Shown: one piece after another, positions 8,761 through 17,574 of the stretch
Numbering within the stretch: the first letter of the stretch is position 1
Layout of the letters: each line of letters starts with the position of its first letter
From: Dyella solisilvae
Lineage (GTDB): Bacteria > Pseudomonadota > Gammaproteobacteria > Xanthomonadales > Rhodanobacteraceae
DNA: 64,000 nt
Direction of reading: 5' to 3'
Assembly: GCF_003351225.1 (NCBI RefSeq)
Contig: NZ_QQSY01000004.1
Coordinates: 261,051 to 325,050, forward strand
Program-made: the position numbers and the translations under genes
Notes under the pieces: generated by a model
Told to the model about the DNA's origin: nothing
The model's input: the letters and a program-made list of their open reading frames with translations, nothing else
The model's database searches: none

Positions 8761-9711
8761 ATGAAACGACTTGCGCTGCTTCCCCTCGTCATCGCCTCCG
8801 CCATCGCCATCGCCATTCCGGCGCACGCCACCGAAGGTGGCCTGGGGCGCCCGATCACCGGCTTGCAGGCAACCTCGTATTCGGGGCTGATTCCGCCCAC
8901 GCCCGGCTGGACCTTCGCTGTGTCCTACGCCTATTACGACGGAACCATCAGCGGCACGCGCGAAGTGCCCCTCACCGGCGGCGGCACGTCGCTGGGTCTG
9001 GAAGGGCGCTTCGACCTGTTGTCACTCACCGGTGTGTATATCTGGAACACCAAGTCGCCTTCGTGGAACTTCGCCTCGATGGTGACCGTGCCGTTCGCCT
9101 ATGTCGATGTCACCGCCAATCTGCGCCTTGGCCCGCTGAGCGGAAGCAAGAGCGACAGCGACACTGGCCTTTACGACATGACGTTTGCGCCGGTGATAGC
9201 CAGCCATCATTTCAGCCAGACCCAACATCTTTCGCTGTCGCTGTACATCTATGCGCCCACCGGCGATTACAAGACTGGCCAATTGGCGAACCCTAGCCTC
9301 AACAACTGGACGTTCTCGCCGACGGTGGGCTACACCCAGCTGTTCCAGGAAGGTTCGCTCGAATGGAGCACCACCACGGCGGTGGATTTCTACACGAAGA
9401 ACAACGCCACCGATTACCAGAACGGCGCCGTGTTCCGCATCGACTCGCTGCTGATGAAGCGCTTCCCCACTGGCTGGGGCGTGGGCGCGGTCGGCGGCTG
9501 GATCTATCAGCTCGAAAAGGACAGCGGGCCGACCGCCGATCTGCTCAATGGATTCAAGGGCCGCTCGCTGGCGCTGGGCCCGATGGTGAACTACATGAAG
9601 AAGTGGCAGGGCGGGCAGGTCGAGTTCTCGCTGCGCTGGCTGCACGAGTTCGACGTAAAGAATCGCCTTAAGGGCAACCCGGCGCTGTTGTCCGCCACCA
9701 TCGCGTTGTGA
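8761..9711 (+). CDS. Outer-membrane protein, SphA/phenol MetA-type barrel family
   Basis: A 316-residue exported protein. The start at 8761 is preceded by AGGGA and begins a clean signal peptide (MKRLALLPLVIASAIAIAIP then AHA). The mature part has repeated amphipathic strands and family-like segments such as LYIYAPTGDYKTGQLANP and WTFSPTVGYTQLF. This resembles the MetA-pathway/SphA group of outer-membrane proteins, proposed to take up hydrophobic substrates; that role is family knowledge, not shown here. It is divergent from the DUF1254 operon. The 3' end converges on the lipocalin gene with only 25 bases between them. Confidence 0.75.
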   Translation: MKRLALLPLVIASAIAIAIPAHATEGGLGRPITGLQATSYSGLIPPTPGWTFAVSYAYYDGTISGTREVPLTGGGTSLGLEGRFDLLSLTGVYIWNTKSPSWNFASMVTVPFAYVDVTANLRLGPLSGSKSDSDTGLYDMTFAPVIASHHFSQTQHLSLSLYIYAPTGDYKTGQLANPSLNNWTFSPTVGYTQLFQEGSLEWSTTTAVDFYTKNNATDYQNGAVFRIDSLLMKRFPTGWGVGAVGGWIYQLEKDSGPTADLLNGFKGRSLALGPMVNYMKKWQGGQVEFSLRWLHEFDVKNRLKGNPALLSATIAL

Positions 9712-9736
9712 CGCATCAGCACGACGCGCAGGGCGC

Positions 9737-10279
9737 TCAGTCGAGGCCGCCGGCAATGACCAGCTTGTCCACCGGGTAGCCGCGCAGTCCCGAGCGCAGG
9801 CGCAAGCGGTCGAACAGTTCCGGACTCATCGAGGGCGTGCGCGAGAGCACCCACATCGACTTCTTGCTGGGACTGCCGACCACCGCCCACTGATATTCGC
9901 TGTCGAGCTCGATGATCCAGTAGTCGGCCCAGACGAACGGCAGCCACGCCAGCCATGCCGGCGCATAGCGCACGCGCAGGGCCCCTGGCTTGTCAGCCAG
10001 CCGACGCGCCACGCCGCGGGCATGACCCTTGCCCCCGTCGCAGGTGTGACAGGCATTGCTCATGGCCAGCGTGCCGTCGGTTCGCTCGGTGTAGGTCGCG
10101 GTGATGCGGTCGGCGCAGTGGTGCTGGAAGTGCTGAGGCAGGTGGGCGATCTCATGCCACTCGCCGCTGTAGCGGGCGAGATCCACCTGATCGACGGGTT
10201 CATTGGGCAGCGACAGCGCGCTGCATGCCAGCGTCGGCAGCGGCACGAATGGCAGGGGGAAGAGTGGACGTTGACCCAT
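9737..10279 (-). CDS. blc: Bacterial lipocalin (Blc-like)
   Basis: A 180-residue lipocalin with the first-strand signature YSGEWHEIAHLP, the calycin core YWIIELDSEYQWAVVGSPSK, and the strand SMWVLSRTPSMS. Bacterial lipocalins bind lipids in the cell envelope. The N terminus (MGQRPLFPLPFVPLPTLACS) carries a Cys at 19 but not a textbook lipobox, so lipoprotein status is uncertain. GAGGAC lies eight bases before the ATG. It is monocistronic, convergent with the barrel gene at 8761. Confidence 0.85.
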   Translation of the reverse strand: MGQRPLFPLPFVPLPTLACSALSLPNEPVDQVDLARYSGEWHEIAHLPQHFQHHCADRITATYTERTDGTLAMSNACHTCDGGKGHARGVARRLADKPGALRVRYAPAWLAWLPFVWADYWIIELDSEYQWAVVGSPSKKSMWVLSRTPSMSPELFDRLRLRSGLRGYPVDKLVIAGGLD

Positions 10280-10507
10280 GGCGCAATGTCCTCAGCCCGG
10301 CCCGGTGGAAGCACGGGGCGCCGTGACCGGGCCGCCGGCCTGCACAAGGCCAGGTTCGTCGGGGACTCGCTGCCGGCGCCTGGGCGCGGCGGGCGTGGAT
10401 GGGGCAGGCATGGTGGATCCTGGGTGGGGTAGGTCCACTGTTGCCGACGGCAGATGAAAATCGCGTCATGCCGCGCGGGTAGTCGTGGTCGCCAGGCCCG
10501 CGGAGAT

Positions 10508-10780
10508 TCAGCCGTGCTCTTCGGCTGCGTCGTAGACGCAGGACAGCACCGCGGCGGCGGCGGCATACAGCGTGCCCGGCACGTCCTGGCGCAGGCGCAA
10601 CGAGGCGAGCAGGGCGGCCATCTGCGGATCGTGGTGTAGCGGAATGCCGAGTGCGCGGGCGCGCGCCAGCAGAGTCTCCAGCGCTTCGGGCCGCAGCTTG
10701 GCGGCGGGCGCCGCGCCGGATGCGCTGCTGGAAAGCTTCAGCGTCACGCGACGCTGGGGATTGGGTAGCGAAGTGCTCAT
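10508..10780 (-). CDS. FlhB C-terminal-domain-like protein
   Basis: A 90-residue protein matching only the cytoplasmic switch domain of FlhB/YscU export-gate proteins: GIPLHHDPQMAALLASLRL is followed by a short helix. The autocleavage motif NPTH of true FlhB is absent, and there are no membrane segments. Such free-standing FlhB-like proteins usually sit next to fliK, as here. The ATG overlaps the fliK stop codon (ATGA), so translation is coupled. A role in export specificity or hook-length control is inferred from context. Confidence 0.85.
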   Translation of the reverse strand: MSTSLPNPQRRVTLKLSSSASGAAPAAKLRPEALETLLARARALGIPLHHDPQMAALLASLRLRQDVPGTLYAAAAAVLSCVYDAAEEHG

Positions 10781-11916
10781 GCCATCGTCTTCAGCAGGAT
10801 CGCGCTGTGAGGGCTGCTCGCGTGCGGAAGGCCGCGCTGGCAGCTCAGCTGGTCGAGGATCAGGCCATGTGAGGCCAGTTGCTGGCGCAATGCGCCGAAC
10901 TGCTGTTCGAGCCGATGCACGGTGTCACCTCGCTCCGCCCACAGGCGTACCGAGAGACGCAGATCGCGCAGTTGCAGCTCGCCCTGGACTGGGCCGAGCG
11001 ACGGCAGGTCCAGCGCAAAGCCCAGCGTCCAGGCGGCGACGGCCTCGGCATCGAGACCGTGCTGCAACTGGAGCTGCAGGATGTCGCGTCCACCCTCACC
11101 CTGCAGCGGGATTTCGATCATCCACGCCGATGCGGTGGTGGCCTCAAGCTGCGCCACTTCGACGCGCGCGAGGGCGGCGTGCACCTCGCCGTGGAGGCGA
11201 CCGAGCAGGGCTCCGATATCGTCGCCGAGCTCTTCCAGCGGCAGCGTCACGCGGGGCTGCGCCTGCACGCCGCGCTGCTGAAGTGGCGGTGGCGTCTCGT
11301 TACCACCCGAGGGAGGACGGGGCGCGGGCAGTTCGTCGTCGAGCAAGCTGGCCAGTCGCAGCAAGGCGCCTTTCCAGTCCTCCTGGCTCAGTCCCGCCAT
11401 GTCGACATGGGGCTGCGCCAGTTCCGCCTCGAGGAACAGGCCGCTGCGCTTGATCGCTTCGGCCAGTCCCTCACCGCGAGTGATCTCGGCGGGCGTGCGC
11501 ACGCCGTGTTCGAGCAAGGCCAGCGCCGGGCGCAGATAGGCCGGCAACTGGCGCAGGGCCGGGCGTTGCGACAGCGCGTCGAGCGTGGCCAACAGCGGCG
11601 CATAGCCGTTCTGCTGCGGCAGGCGCTCGCGCAGGGCAAGCTGGCTGGCCGGCTCGGGCGTATTCGGCGCGATTACTTCCAATTGAGGCTGTGCCCCGAG
11701 GCTGAGCACGCGCACCTGGAATTGCGATGGCAGCTGGCCGCGCGGCGCTTCGGTTTCGACGGCCAGCGCGCCGATCTGCAGCACCAGCATGCCCTGTGGG
11801 TTGACCCCCAGCGGCCGCGCAGCCAGCACCGTGCCGATGCGCCAACTTTCGGCAGCGCTGCCGGAGGCGGCGCCGGCCCAGGCGAGGGCGGCGAAGCTGG
11901 TGGGTTGAATGACCAA
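10777..11916 (-). CDS. fliK: Flagellar hook-length control protein FliK
   Basis: A secreted molecular ruler that ends hook growth by switching FlhB. The protein is Gln/Leu/Ala-rich. Its C-terminal hook-control domain (about 250-360) contains MIEIPLQGEGGRDILQLQLQ and LRDLRLSVRLWAERGDTVHRL. The chosen start is a TTG at 11916 (379 residues) because AAGGAG lies six bases before it. An in-frame ATG at 11955 would fall only a few bases after the transcription start predicted from the sigma-28 promoter at 11967-11993, leaving almost no leader. The downstream FlhB-like gene overlaps by four bases. Confidence 0.82.
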   Translation of the reverse strand: MVIQPTSFAALAWAGAASGSAAESWRIGTVLAARPLGVNPQGMLVLQIGALAVETEAPRGQLPSQFQVRVLSLGAQPQLEVIAPNTPEPASQLALRERLPQQNGYAPLLATLDALSQRPALRQLPAYLRPALALLEHGVRTPAEITRGEGLAEAIKRSGLFLEAELAQPHVDMAGLSQEDWKGALLRLASLLDDELPAPRPPSGGNETPPPLQQRGVQAQPRVTLPLEELGDDIGALLGRLHGEVHAALARVEVAQLEATTASAWMIEIPLQGEGGRDILQLQLQHGLDAEAVAAWTLGFALDLPSLGPVQGELQLRDLRLSVRLWAERGDTVHRLEQQFGALRQQLASHGLILDQLSCQRGLPHASSPHSAILLKTMA

Positions 11917-11966
11917 GCTGGGCTCCTTGCGGCGGAGCGTCGTGCGCGCGCCCATCCGTGCCCTGT

Positions 11967-11993
11967 AAGTCGGCGCCTGTCGTGAAAACTTGA
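11967..11993 (-). promoter_or_regulatory. Sigma-28 (FliA) promoter for fliK
   Basis: On the reverse strand TCAAGTTT (11993-11986) and GCCGACTT (11974-11967) are separated by exactly 11 bases. The FliA consensus is TAAAGTTT-N11-GCCGATAA. The upstream box matches at seven of eight positions and the downstream box at its GCCGA core. Predicted transcription starts near 11959, ahead of the TTG start of fliK. Confidence 0.7.
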
Positions 11994-12038
11994 GTGGCTT
12001 TTTGTCGTGTCCGTCACGGCTCGCGCCCCTGTCGCGGC

Positions 12039-12065
12039 TAAAGCCATGCGCGCCCCGGCCGATAA
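12039..12065 (+). promoter_or_regulatory. Sigma-28 (FliA) promoter for the second chemotaxis operon
   Basis: TAAAGCCA (12039-12046), 11 bases, then GCCGATAA (12058-12065). The -10 box is a perfect consensus match and the spacing is exact. It lies 44 bases upstream of the first STAS gene. It should drive STAS-cheY-cheA and perhaps the receptor and adaptation genes beyond, placing them in the late flagellar regulon. Confidence 0.85.
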
Positions 12066-12109
12066 GCCTCAGCGAAGACGCCCGCGGGGCGCGGCACGGA
12101 GACGATGGC

Positions 12110-12421
12110 ATGGGCGGCAGGACGAAGGGCAAGGGCGAGGCGCGCGTGATCGCGCTGCCGGCTGATTTCCGGCTGGCCAGCACGGCCGACGTCAAGGCAA
12201 GCCTGGCCGATGCCTTGGGCGCATCCGCTGCGGAGTTGGATGGCGCCGCCGTGGAGCGCGTGGATTCGGCCGCGCTGCAGCTGCTGCTGGTGTTCCGCCG
12301 CGAGGCGGCCGCGCGAGGCCTGGCGCTCGCGTGGTCCGGTGTGAGCGTGGCGATGCGTGAGGCGGCCGACGTGCTCGGCCTGTCCCAGGTCCTGGAATTG
12401 CCGGCGTCGATGCCGGCCTGA
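12110..12421 (+). CDS. STAS-domain protein
   Basis: A 103-residue free-standing STAS domain, the fold of anti-sigma-factor antagonists. It has the strand VIALPADFRLASTADVKASL and the segment VERVDSAALQLLLVFRREAA, where the conserved Ser of DSAAL matches the usual phosphorylated position. The ATG at 12110 has GGAG upstream. It is first in the operon, 14 bases before cheY and behind the FliA promoter. No partner kinase or anti-sigma factor is nearby, so it may instead act in the chemotaxis array; that is inference. Confidence 0.82.
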   Translation: MGGRTKGKGEARVIALPADFRLASTADVKASLADALGASAAELDGAAVERVDSAALQLLLVFRREAAARGLALAWSGVSVAMREAADVLGLSQVLELPASMPA

Positions 12422-12435
12422 AACTGAGGTGGAAC

Positions 12436-12798
12436 ATGGCAAAGATTCTTGCGGTTGATGATTCGGCTTCGATGCGCGGCATGGTGGCCTTCACCCTGCG
12501 CGGCGCCGGCCACGATGTGAGCGAGGCCGAGAACGGCCAGCTGGCGCTGGACGCCGCGCGCGGCGGCAGCTTCGACCTGGTGTTGGCCGACGTGAACATG
12601 CCGGTGATGGACGGCATCAGCATGGTGCGCGAGCTGCGCACGATGCCTGCCTACAAGGGCGTGCCGATCCTGATGCTGACCACCGAATCGCACACCGACA
12701 AGAAGATGGAAGGCAAGGCGGCCGGCGCCACCGGCTGGCTGGTCAAGCCGTTCGATCCGGAGCAGTTGCTGGCCACCGTCAAGCGCGTGCTGGGCTGA
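12436..12798 (+). CDS. cheY: CheY-type response regulator
   Basis: A 120-residue single receiver domain. It has the acidic pair DD at 8-9 (ILAVDDSASMRGM), the phospho-acceptor Asp in LVLADVNMPVMDG (about residue 53), the conserved Thr in LMLTTES and Lys in LVKPFDP. This is a complete CheY set that would receive phosphate from the CheA encoded next and act on the motor or as a phosphate sink. AGGTGG precedes the ATG. An extragenic palindromic repeat separates it from cheA. Confidence 0.93.
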   Translation: MAKILAVDDSASMRGMVAFTLRGAGHDVSEAENGQLALDAARGGSFDLVLADVNMPVMDGISMVRELRTMPAYKGVPILMLTTESHTDKKMEGKAAGATGWLVKPFDPEQLLATVKRVLG

Positions 12799-12807
12799 TG
12801 GCCTTGG

Positions 12808-12945
12808 CCCCTCTCCTGGCGGGAGAGGGGTTGGGGGAGAGGGTACGGGTCTCGCGCGATCTTCAACGTCGCCCTTCGCCCGCACCACCGTGAAGGTGGC
12901 AATGCCCTCATCCGCCTGCCGGCGCCTTCTCCCAGAGGGAGAAGG
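12808..12945. repeat. Extragenic palindromic repeat element, copy 1
   Basis: The element is bounded by a 9-bp hairpin at each end: CCCCTCTCC/GGAGAGGGG at 12808-12830 and CCTTCTCCC/GGGAGAAGG at 12925-12945. It contains a core near 12883 reading CACCACCGTGAAGGTGGCAA. The same core, one base different, occurs twice in opposite orientation at 59227-59346. It lies wholly between cheY and cheA. Confidence 0.75.
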
Positions 12946-12987
12946 GACTCGATTTGCATGTCACCGTTCCAACCAGAGACGCACCCC

Positions 12988-14982
12988 ATGAGCAAGACCG
13001 GCCTGGCGCAGTTCCAACAGGTGTTCATCGAAGAGAGCCTGGAAGGGCTCGACACGATGGAATCGTCGCTACTCGCGCTGGACAACGGCGGCGACGCGGA
13101 ACTGGTGCACACCATCTTCCGCGCGGCGCACTCGATCAAGGGCGGCGCGGCCACCTTCGGATTTCCGGAGATGTCGTCGTTCACCCACGAGGCCGAATCG
13201 CTGCTCGACGAGGTGCGTGGCGGCAAACGCGCGATTGACGGCGCCATCATCGAACTCTTGCTGCGTACGGTGGACTGCCTGCGCGCCATGTTCGCCCGTG
13301 CACAGGCCGGTGAGCCACTCAATGATGCGGTGGCGGAGGCGTTGCGCAACGAGCTGGCTGCGGCCATGGGGCGCGGGGCGCCGGTCGCCGGCGTGCAGGC
13401 GCGTCGCGAGGTGGATCAGGCCGATGCCTGGACGGTCCGCTTCCGTCCCCACGCGGGCATGCTGGCGGGCGGCAACGAACCGCTGCGACTGATCCGCGAG
13501 CTGGCCGGGCTCGGCGAACTCACGGTGAAGACGGAGCTGGATCGCCTGCCCGCCACCCTGGCGGCGCTCGAGCCCACCGAATGCCACCTGGGCTGGACCA
13601 TCGAACTGAAGGGACCGGCCCGGCGCGCCGATATCGCGGCCGTGTTCGACTGGGTGGAAGACGAATGCGACCTCGCGATCGAGGCGAAGCACATCGTGGC
13701 CGAGGTGGCGTCGCCGGTCGCGACCCCTGCCACGCCGGCAGCGCCCGCGGCCAACGTCGCCGATGCCGGCGCGGTGCGCGCGCAGCGCGAAGCCAGCGCC
13801 GAATCCAGTTCGGTGCGCGTATCGATCGACAAGATCGACGGACTGATCAACCTGGTGGGCGAGCTGGTGATTACCCAGTCGATGCTCGATACCTTCCGCG
13901 GCGGCGAGGTCGACGCCTCGCGGCTGGCCATGCTCGAGCACGGCCTGGCGCAACTGGCGCGCCACACGCGCGAGCTGCAGGAAAGCGTGATGGGCATCCG
14001 CATGTTGCCCATCGCCTCCGTTTTCAACCGTTTTCCGCGCATGGTGCGCGACATCAGCCAGAAGCTCGGCAAGCAGGTGAAGCTGGACCTGGTCGGTGAA
14101 CAGACCGAGCTGGACAAAACGGTGCTGGAGAAGATCGGTGATCCCATGGTGCACCTGGTGCGCAATGCCATCGACCACGGCCTGGAGACGCCCGAAAAGC
14201 GTCGAGCCGCGGGCAAGCAAGACACCGGCACGCTCACCCTGGCCGCATCACATCGCGGCGGCAGCATCGTGGTGGAAGTGTCCGACGACGGCGCCGGTCT
14301 CAATCGTGACGCCATCGTCAGCAAGGCGGTGCAGCGTGGCCTGATCGCCAGCGCTGAAGGCATGAGTGACGAGGCCGTGGCGGAACTGATCTTCCAGCCG
14401 GGCTTCTCGACGGCCGCCGTCACCACCGATCTGTCCGGTCGCGGCGTGGGCATGGACGTGGTCCGCCGCAACGTGTCGGACCTCGGCGGCACGGTCACCA
14501 TCCGCAGCACGCAGGGCAAGGGCAGCGTGTTCACCATCACCCTGCCGCTCACCCTGGCCATCATCGACGGCCTGACCGCCGCGGTGGGCGAGGAACGCTA
14601 CATCGTGCCGCTCGTCTCCATCGTCGAGTCCGTGCAGCTCAAGGCCGACGCGGTGCGCAGCGTGGCGGGCGGCGGCGAACTGTTCCGCTTCCGCGGCGAA
14701 TACCTGCCGGTGATTCGCCTGCACGATGCGTTCGGCTGCGACACCGCCGTGCAGGCGATCGACGAGGGCCTGATGGTGGTGGTGGAAGGCGACGGCGCAC
14801 GCATGGGCCTGTTCGTTGACGGCCTGATCGGGCAGCAGCAGGCGGTGGTGAAGTCGCTGGAGGCCAACTATCGCCGCGTGCAGGGCATCTCGGGCGCGAC
14901 CATCCTTGCCGATGGTTCGGTGGCGCTCATCGTGGACATCGCAGGGCTGGTTCGGCTGCAGGGTCGGCGTAAGGCCGCCTGA
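12988..14982 (+). CDS. cheA: Chemotaxis histidine kinase CheA (second, complete copy)
   Basis: A 664-residue class I CheA. The HPt domain (about 1-110) has the phosphorylated His48 in RAAHSIKGGAATFGF. A P2-like segment lies at about 150-235. The dimer helices begin at VRVSIDKIDGLINLVGELV. The ATPase domain has HLVRNAIDHG, DDGAGLN and GRGVGMDVV, and a CheW-like domain closes the protein. The ATG at 12988 is preferred over one at 12958 because the HPt helix follows directly, although neither has a strong ribosome-binding site. It heads the receptor and adaptation genes. It lacks the acidic repeats of the CheA at the window start. Confidence 0.94.
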   Translation: MSKTGLAQFQQVFIEESLEGLDTMESSLLALDNGGDAELVHTIFRAAHSIKGGAATFGFPEMSSFTHEAESLLDEVRGGKRAIDGAIIELLLRTVDCLRAMFARAQAGEPLNDAVAEALRNELAAAMGRGAPVAGVQARREVDQADAWTVRFRPHAGMLAGGNEPLRLIRELAGLGELTVKTELDRLPATLAALEPTECHLGWTIELKGPARRADIAAVFDWVEDECDLAIEAKHIVAEVASPVATPATPAAPAANVADAGAVRAQREASAESSSVRVSIDKIDGLINLVGELVITQSMLDTFRGGEVDASRLAMLEHGLAQLARHTRELQESVMGIRMLPIASVFNRFPRMVRDISQKLGKQVKLDLVGEQTELDKTVLEKIGDPMVHLVRNAIDHGLETPEKRRAAGKQDTGTLTLAASHRGGSIVVEVSDDGAGLNRDAIVSKAVQRGLIASAEGMSDEAVAELIFQPGFSTAAVTTDLSGRGVGMDVVRRNVSDLGGTVTIRSTQGKGSVFTITLPLTLAIIDGLTAAVGEERYIVPLVSIVESVQLKADAVRSVAGGGELFRFRGEYLPVIRLHDAFGCDTAVQAIDEGLMVVVEGDGARMGLFVDGLIGQQQAVVKSLEANYRRVQGISGATILADGSVALIVDIAGLVRLQGRRKAA

Positions 14983-14994
14983 CAGGGCGCGCGA

Positions 14995-15036
14995 AGAGAA
15001 AAGGACTTTTCTCTCGTCGCTCCCGCGATCGCGGGA
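14995..15036. other. Two palindromes after cheA
   Basis: An A/T-rich hairpin AGAGAAAAG-GA-CTTTTCTCT (14995-15014) is followed by a perfect 16-base palindrome TCCCGCGATCGCGGGA (15021-15036). The second resembles short CCCGCG..CGCGGG repeats scattered in many proteobacterial genomes. Either could partly end transcription before the first receptor gene. There is no clear T tract. Confidence 0.4.
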
Positions 15037-15250
15037 ATCCGGCGCCTGACGGAAGCAAGTGAAACATTGCCGAATTCCGGACATTCCCTCGCTGGGGCAG
15101 CCGGAAGCCGGCAGGACGTACCAAAAAACATCGTATCCCCCAGTCGCGACAGGAAGCCGCGGCCGCTGGCCTGCGGGCTGGTGTCGAGCAGTGCAGGGAA
15201 TGAATCCGGGCCATCGCATTCCGCCCATTTCATTCTGAAGGTCTCTCCCC

Positions 15251-16924
15251 ATGAAATCCCCATTGAAGTACCTCGATCGCCTCGGCCTTGCGGCCAAGGT
15301 CTGGCTGGTCATTGCCTTCGTCGTGGCCGGCCTGGTGACGCTCACCGTCATCACCGCCATGGATAGCCGGCGGTTGCAGATGCAGGCCAGGGTGCATGCC
15401 CTGGCCGATGAGGTCGCGACCGCCACCTCGTTGCTGGAAAGCTTCCATGCCCGCGCGCAGGCCGGTGAATTCTCTGATGAGGAGGCGCGTCGGCGCGCGC
15501 TGCTCGCGCTGTCGGCGCTTCGCTGGAACGACGGCAAGGGCTACGTGTTCGTATTCGATTCCCACTACGTCATGCGCATGCATCCGATCCTGAGCAAGCG
15601 CGTGGGCTCCAGCATCGAGAACGACGCCGACATCACCGGCAAGCACTTCTACCAGGACATGCTGGCGGCGGACCGTCGCGACGGCCATGGCGCCACCGAG
15701 TACATCTGGCCCATGCCTGGCAGCCAGGAGCTTCAGCACAAAATCACATATACGGCCTGGTACCAGCCGTGGGATCTGCACGTAGGCGCCGGGGCGTACT
15801 TCGTCGACATCGATGCGGAGTTTCGCCAGACGCTGGAAGGCAGCCTGCTGCGCGCGCTGCTGCTCGGAGCCCTGGTGATCGGCGTGGTCTGGCGATCGAT
15901 GAGCAGCATCCGTCAGAGCATCGGCGGCGAACCCGCGTTCGCCCTGGCGATGGCCAACCGCATCGCCGATGGCGACCTGGCTGGCGGCGAGGACGTTGGC
16001 GCCTTCCCTGCCGGGAGCATGCTCGACGCCTTGCAACGCATGCGCAGCAAGCTGGTGGAGATCGTGCGCGAAGTGCAGCAGGGTTCGCAGGCGGTGTCGA
16101 CCGCGGCCGAACAGATCTCGCGCGGCAATGACGACTTGTCCCACCGCACCCAGGAGCAGGCCTCCAGCCTCGAGGAAACCGCCGCCTCGATGGAGGAGAT
16201 GACCTCCGTGGTGCGCCAGAGCGCGGACAACGCCGGTCACGCCGACCAGCTCGCGCGCAGCGCACGCGTGCAGGCGGAGCGGGGCGGCGAAGTGGCTGAA
16301 CGGACCCGCGGCGCCATGGCCGAGATCGAGACGGCCAGCCGGCAGATCACGGACATCGTCCAGCTGATCGACGAGATAGCCTTCCAGACCAACCTGCTCG
16401 CGCTCAATGCAGCAGTGGAGGCCGCGCGCGCCGGCGAACAGGGCCGCGGATTCGCGGTGGTGGCTGGCGAAGTTCGCAACCTCGCCCAGCGCAGTGCAGG
16501 CGCCGCCAAACAGATCAAGGCGCTGATCGGAGACACCGTCGACAAGGTGCGGGCAGGCTCGGTGCTGGTCGATGAATCCGGCCAGGTGCTCGCCACCATC
16601 ATCGACGGCGTCAAGCGCGTCACTGACATCGTGGCCGAGATCGCGGCGGCCAGCCAGGAGCAGTCCAGCGGCATTGATCAGGTCAACCGTGCTGTCACGC
16701 AGATGGACGAGGTGACCCAGCAAAACGCCGCGCTGGTGGAGGAGGCCGCTGCGGCCGCCCGCGCCATGCAGGAACAAGCCGAGGAGCTGCAACGCCAGGT
16801 CCGCTATTTCCGACTGAAGGACGCCCCGACGGCGGCGCCAGCGCCAACGCGCAGACAGGTCGTCCCGACATCCGCGGCGCGGCGCGGCGCGTCGGTCGCC
16901 GCCGGCGCCTGGACCGAATTCTGA
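15251..16924 (+). CDS. Methyl-accepting chemotaxis protein, single Cache sensor
   Basis: A 557-residue transmembrane chemoreceptor. TM1 spans about 14-36. A periplasmic single-Cache-like domain (about 37-190) contains [20 protein letters not shown] and [19 protein letters not shown], and TM2 spans about 196-212. The cytoplasmic signalling domain has its hairpin tip at about 376-405 ([20 protein letters not shown]). The C terminus ends AWTEF, matching the xWxxF pentapeptide that tethers CheR and CheB in enteric receptors. AAGG lies upstream of the ATG. The HAMP region is short or divergent. The ligand is unknown; small organic acids are common for this sensor type. Confidence 0.92.
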   Translation: MKSPLKYLDRLGLAAKVWLVIAFVVAGLVTLTVITAMDSRRLQMQARVHALADEVATATSLLESFHARAQAGEFSDEEARRRALLALSALRWNDGKGYVFVFDSHYVMRMHPILSKRVGSSIENDADITGKHFYQDMLAADRRDGHGATEYIWPMPGSQELQHKITYTAWYQPWDLHVGAGAYFVDIDAEFRQTLEGSLLRALLLGALVIGVVWRSMSSIRQSIGGEPAFALAMANRIADGDLAGGEDVGAFPAGSMLDALQRMRSKLVEIVREVQQGSQAVSTAAEQISRGNDDLSHRTQEQASSLEETAASMEEMTSVVRQSADNAGHADQLARSARVQAERGGEVAERTRGAMAEIETASRQITDIVQLIDEIAFQTNLLALNAAVEAARAGEQGRGFAVVAGEVRNLAQRSAGAAKQIKALIGDTVDKVRAGSVLVDESGQVLATIIDGVKRVTDIVAEIAAASQEQSSGIDQVNRAVTQMDEVTQQNAALVEEAAAAARAMQEQAEELQRQVRYFRLKDAPTAAPAPTRRQVVPTSAARRGASVAAGAWTEF

Positions 16925-16928
16925 GGCC

Positions 16929-16961
16929 ACGCTCCTGCGGGAAAGCTCCGCAAGGGAGCGT
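16929..16961. other. Hairpin between the first MCP gene and cheW
   Basis: Stem ACGCTCCTGCGG pairs with CCGCA..GGAGCGT around a 7-base loop and a 2-base bulge. It has no T tract, so it is at best an attenuator or an mRNA-stabilising element between two genes of the operon. Confidence 0.4.
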
Positions 16962-17041
16962 CGTCCCCTCAAGTTTCGACCACCACCGCCGATCCAGATC
17001 CCGAATGGGGCCTCGCACGTGGCCCCGACGACGAGGCAACC

Positions 17042-17548
17042 ATGTCCGATAACCACCGGAGCGAGGCGCTCCAGTCGCAATACCTCACCGTCAACCTCGC
17101 CCACGAGGAATACGGCATCGACATCCTGGCGGTCCGCGAGATTCGTGGCTGGACCCCGGTGACGCGCATTCCGCAGGCCCCGCACTACGTGCTCGGCGTG
17201 CTCAACCTGCGCGGCGCCATCGTGCCGGTGATCGACATGCGCCTGCGTTTCGGACTGGAGCGAGAGTCGTACAGCGCCACCACCGTCACCGTGATCATCA
17301 CCGTGGCCGGCCGCAACTTCGGCGTGGTGGTGGACGCGGTGTCGGACGTGCTCGACGTTGCCGACGATGCGATCCGCCCGGTGCCGGACATGGGCGTCAC
17401 CGTCGATACCGAATACCTGAAGGGCCTGACCTCAGCCGGCGAGCGCATGGTGCTGCTGCTGGATGTGGACAAGCTGTTGCAGCCCCAGGATGCCCAGATG
17501 CTGGAGGCGGCGCTGCCCGCCGCCTCCGATGTGAAAGCCGTGGCCTGA
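17042..17548 (+). CDS. cheW: Chemotaxis coupling protein CheW (second copy)
   Basis: A 168-residue CheW with [20 protein letters not shown] at the first strands and the strongly conserved [20 protein letters not shown]. These match receptor-coupling CheW more closely than the shorter copy at 3410. It lies between two receptor genes and should assemble them with the CheA at 12988. The ATG follows a 117-base gap containing a hairpin. Confidence 0.93.
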   Translation: MSDNHRSEALQSQYLTVNLAHEEYGIDILAVREIRGWTPVTRIPQAPHYVLGVLNLRGAIVPVIDMRLRFGLERESYSATTVTVIITVAGRNFGVVVDAVSDVLDVADDAIRPVPDMGVTVDTEYLKGLTSAGERMVLLLDVDKLLQPQDAQMLEAALPAASDVKAVA

Positions 17549-17574
17549 ACGATCAAGCAGGAAGTCGAACCATC

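Noticed and set aside
12039-12888. Upstream extension of the fliK frame through cheY on the reverse strand
   Set aside because: The extension is antisense to the STAS and cheY genes and crosses the fliK promoter; hook-control homology exists only below 11916.
15061-15076. GCCGAATT upstream of the first MCP as a sigma-28 promoter
   Set aside because: No TAAAG-like box lies 11 bases upstream, so only a partial match.
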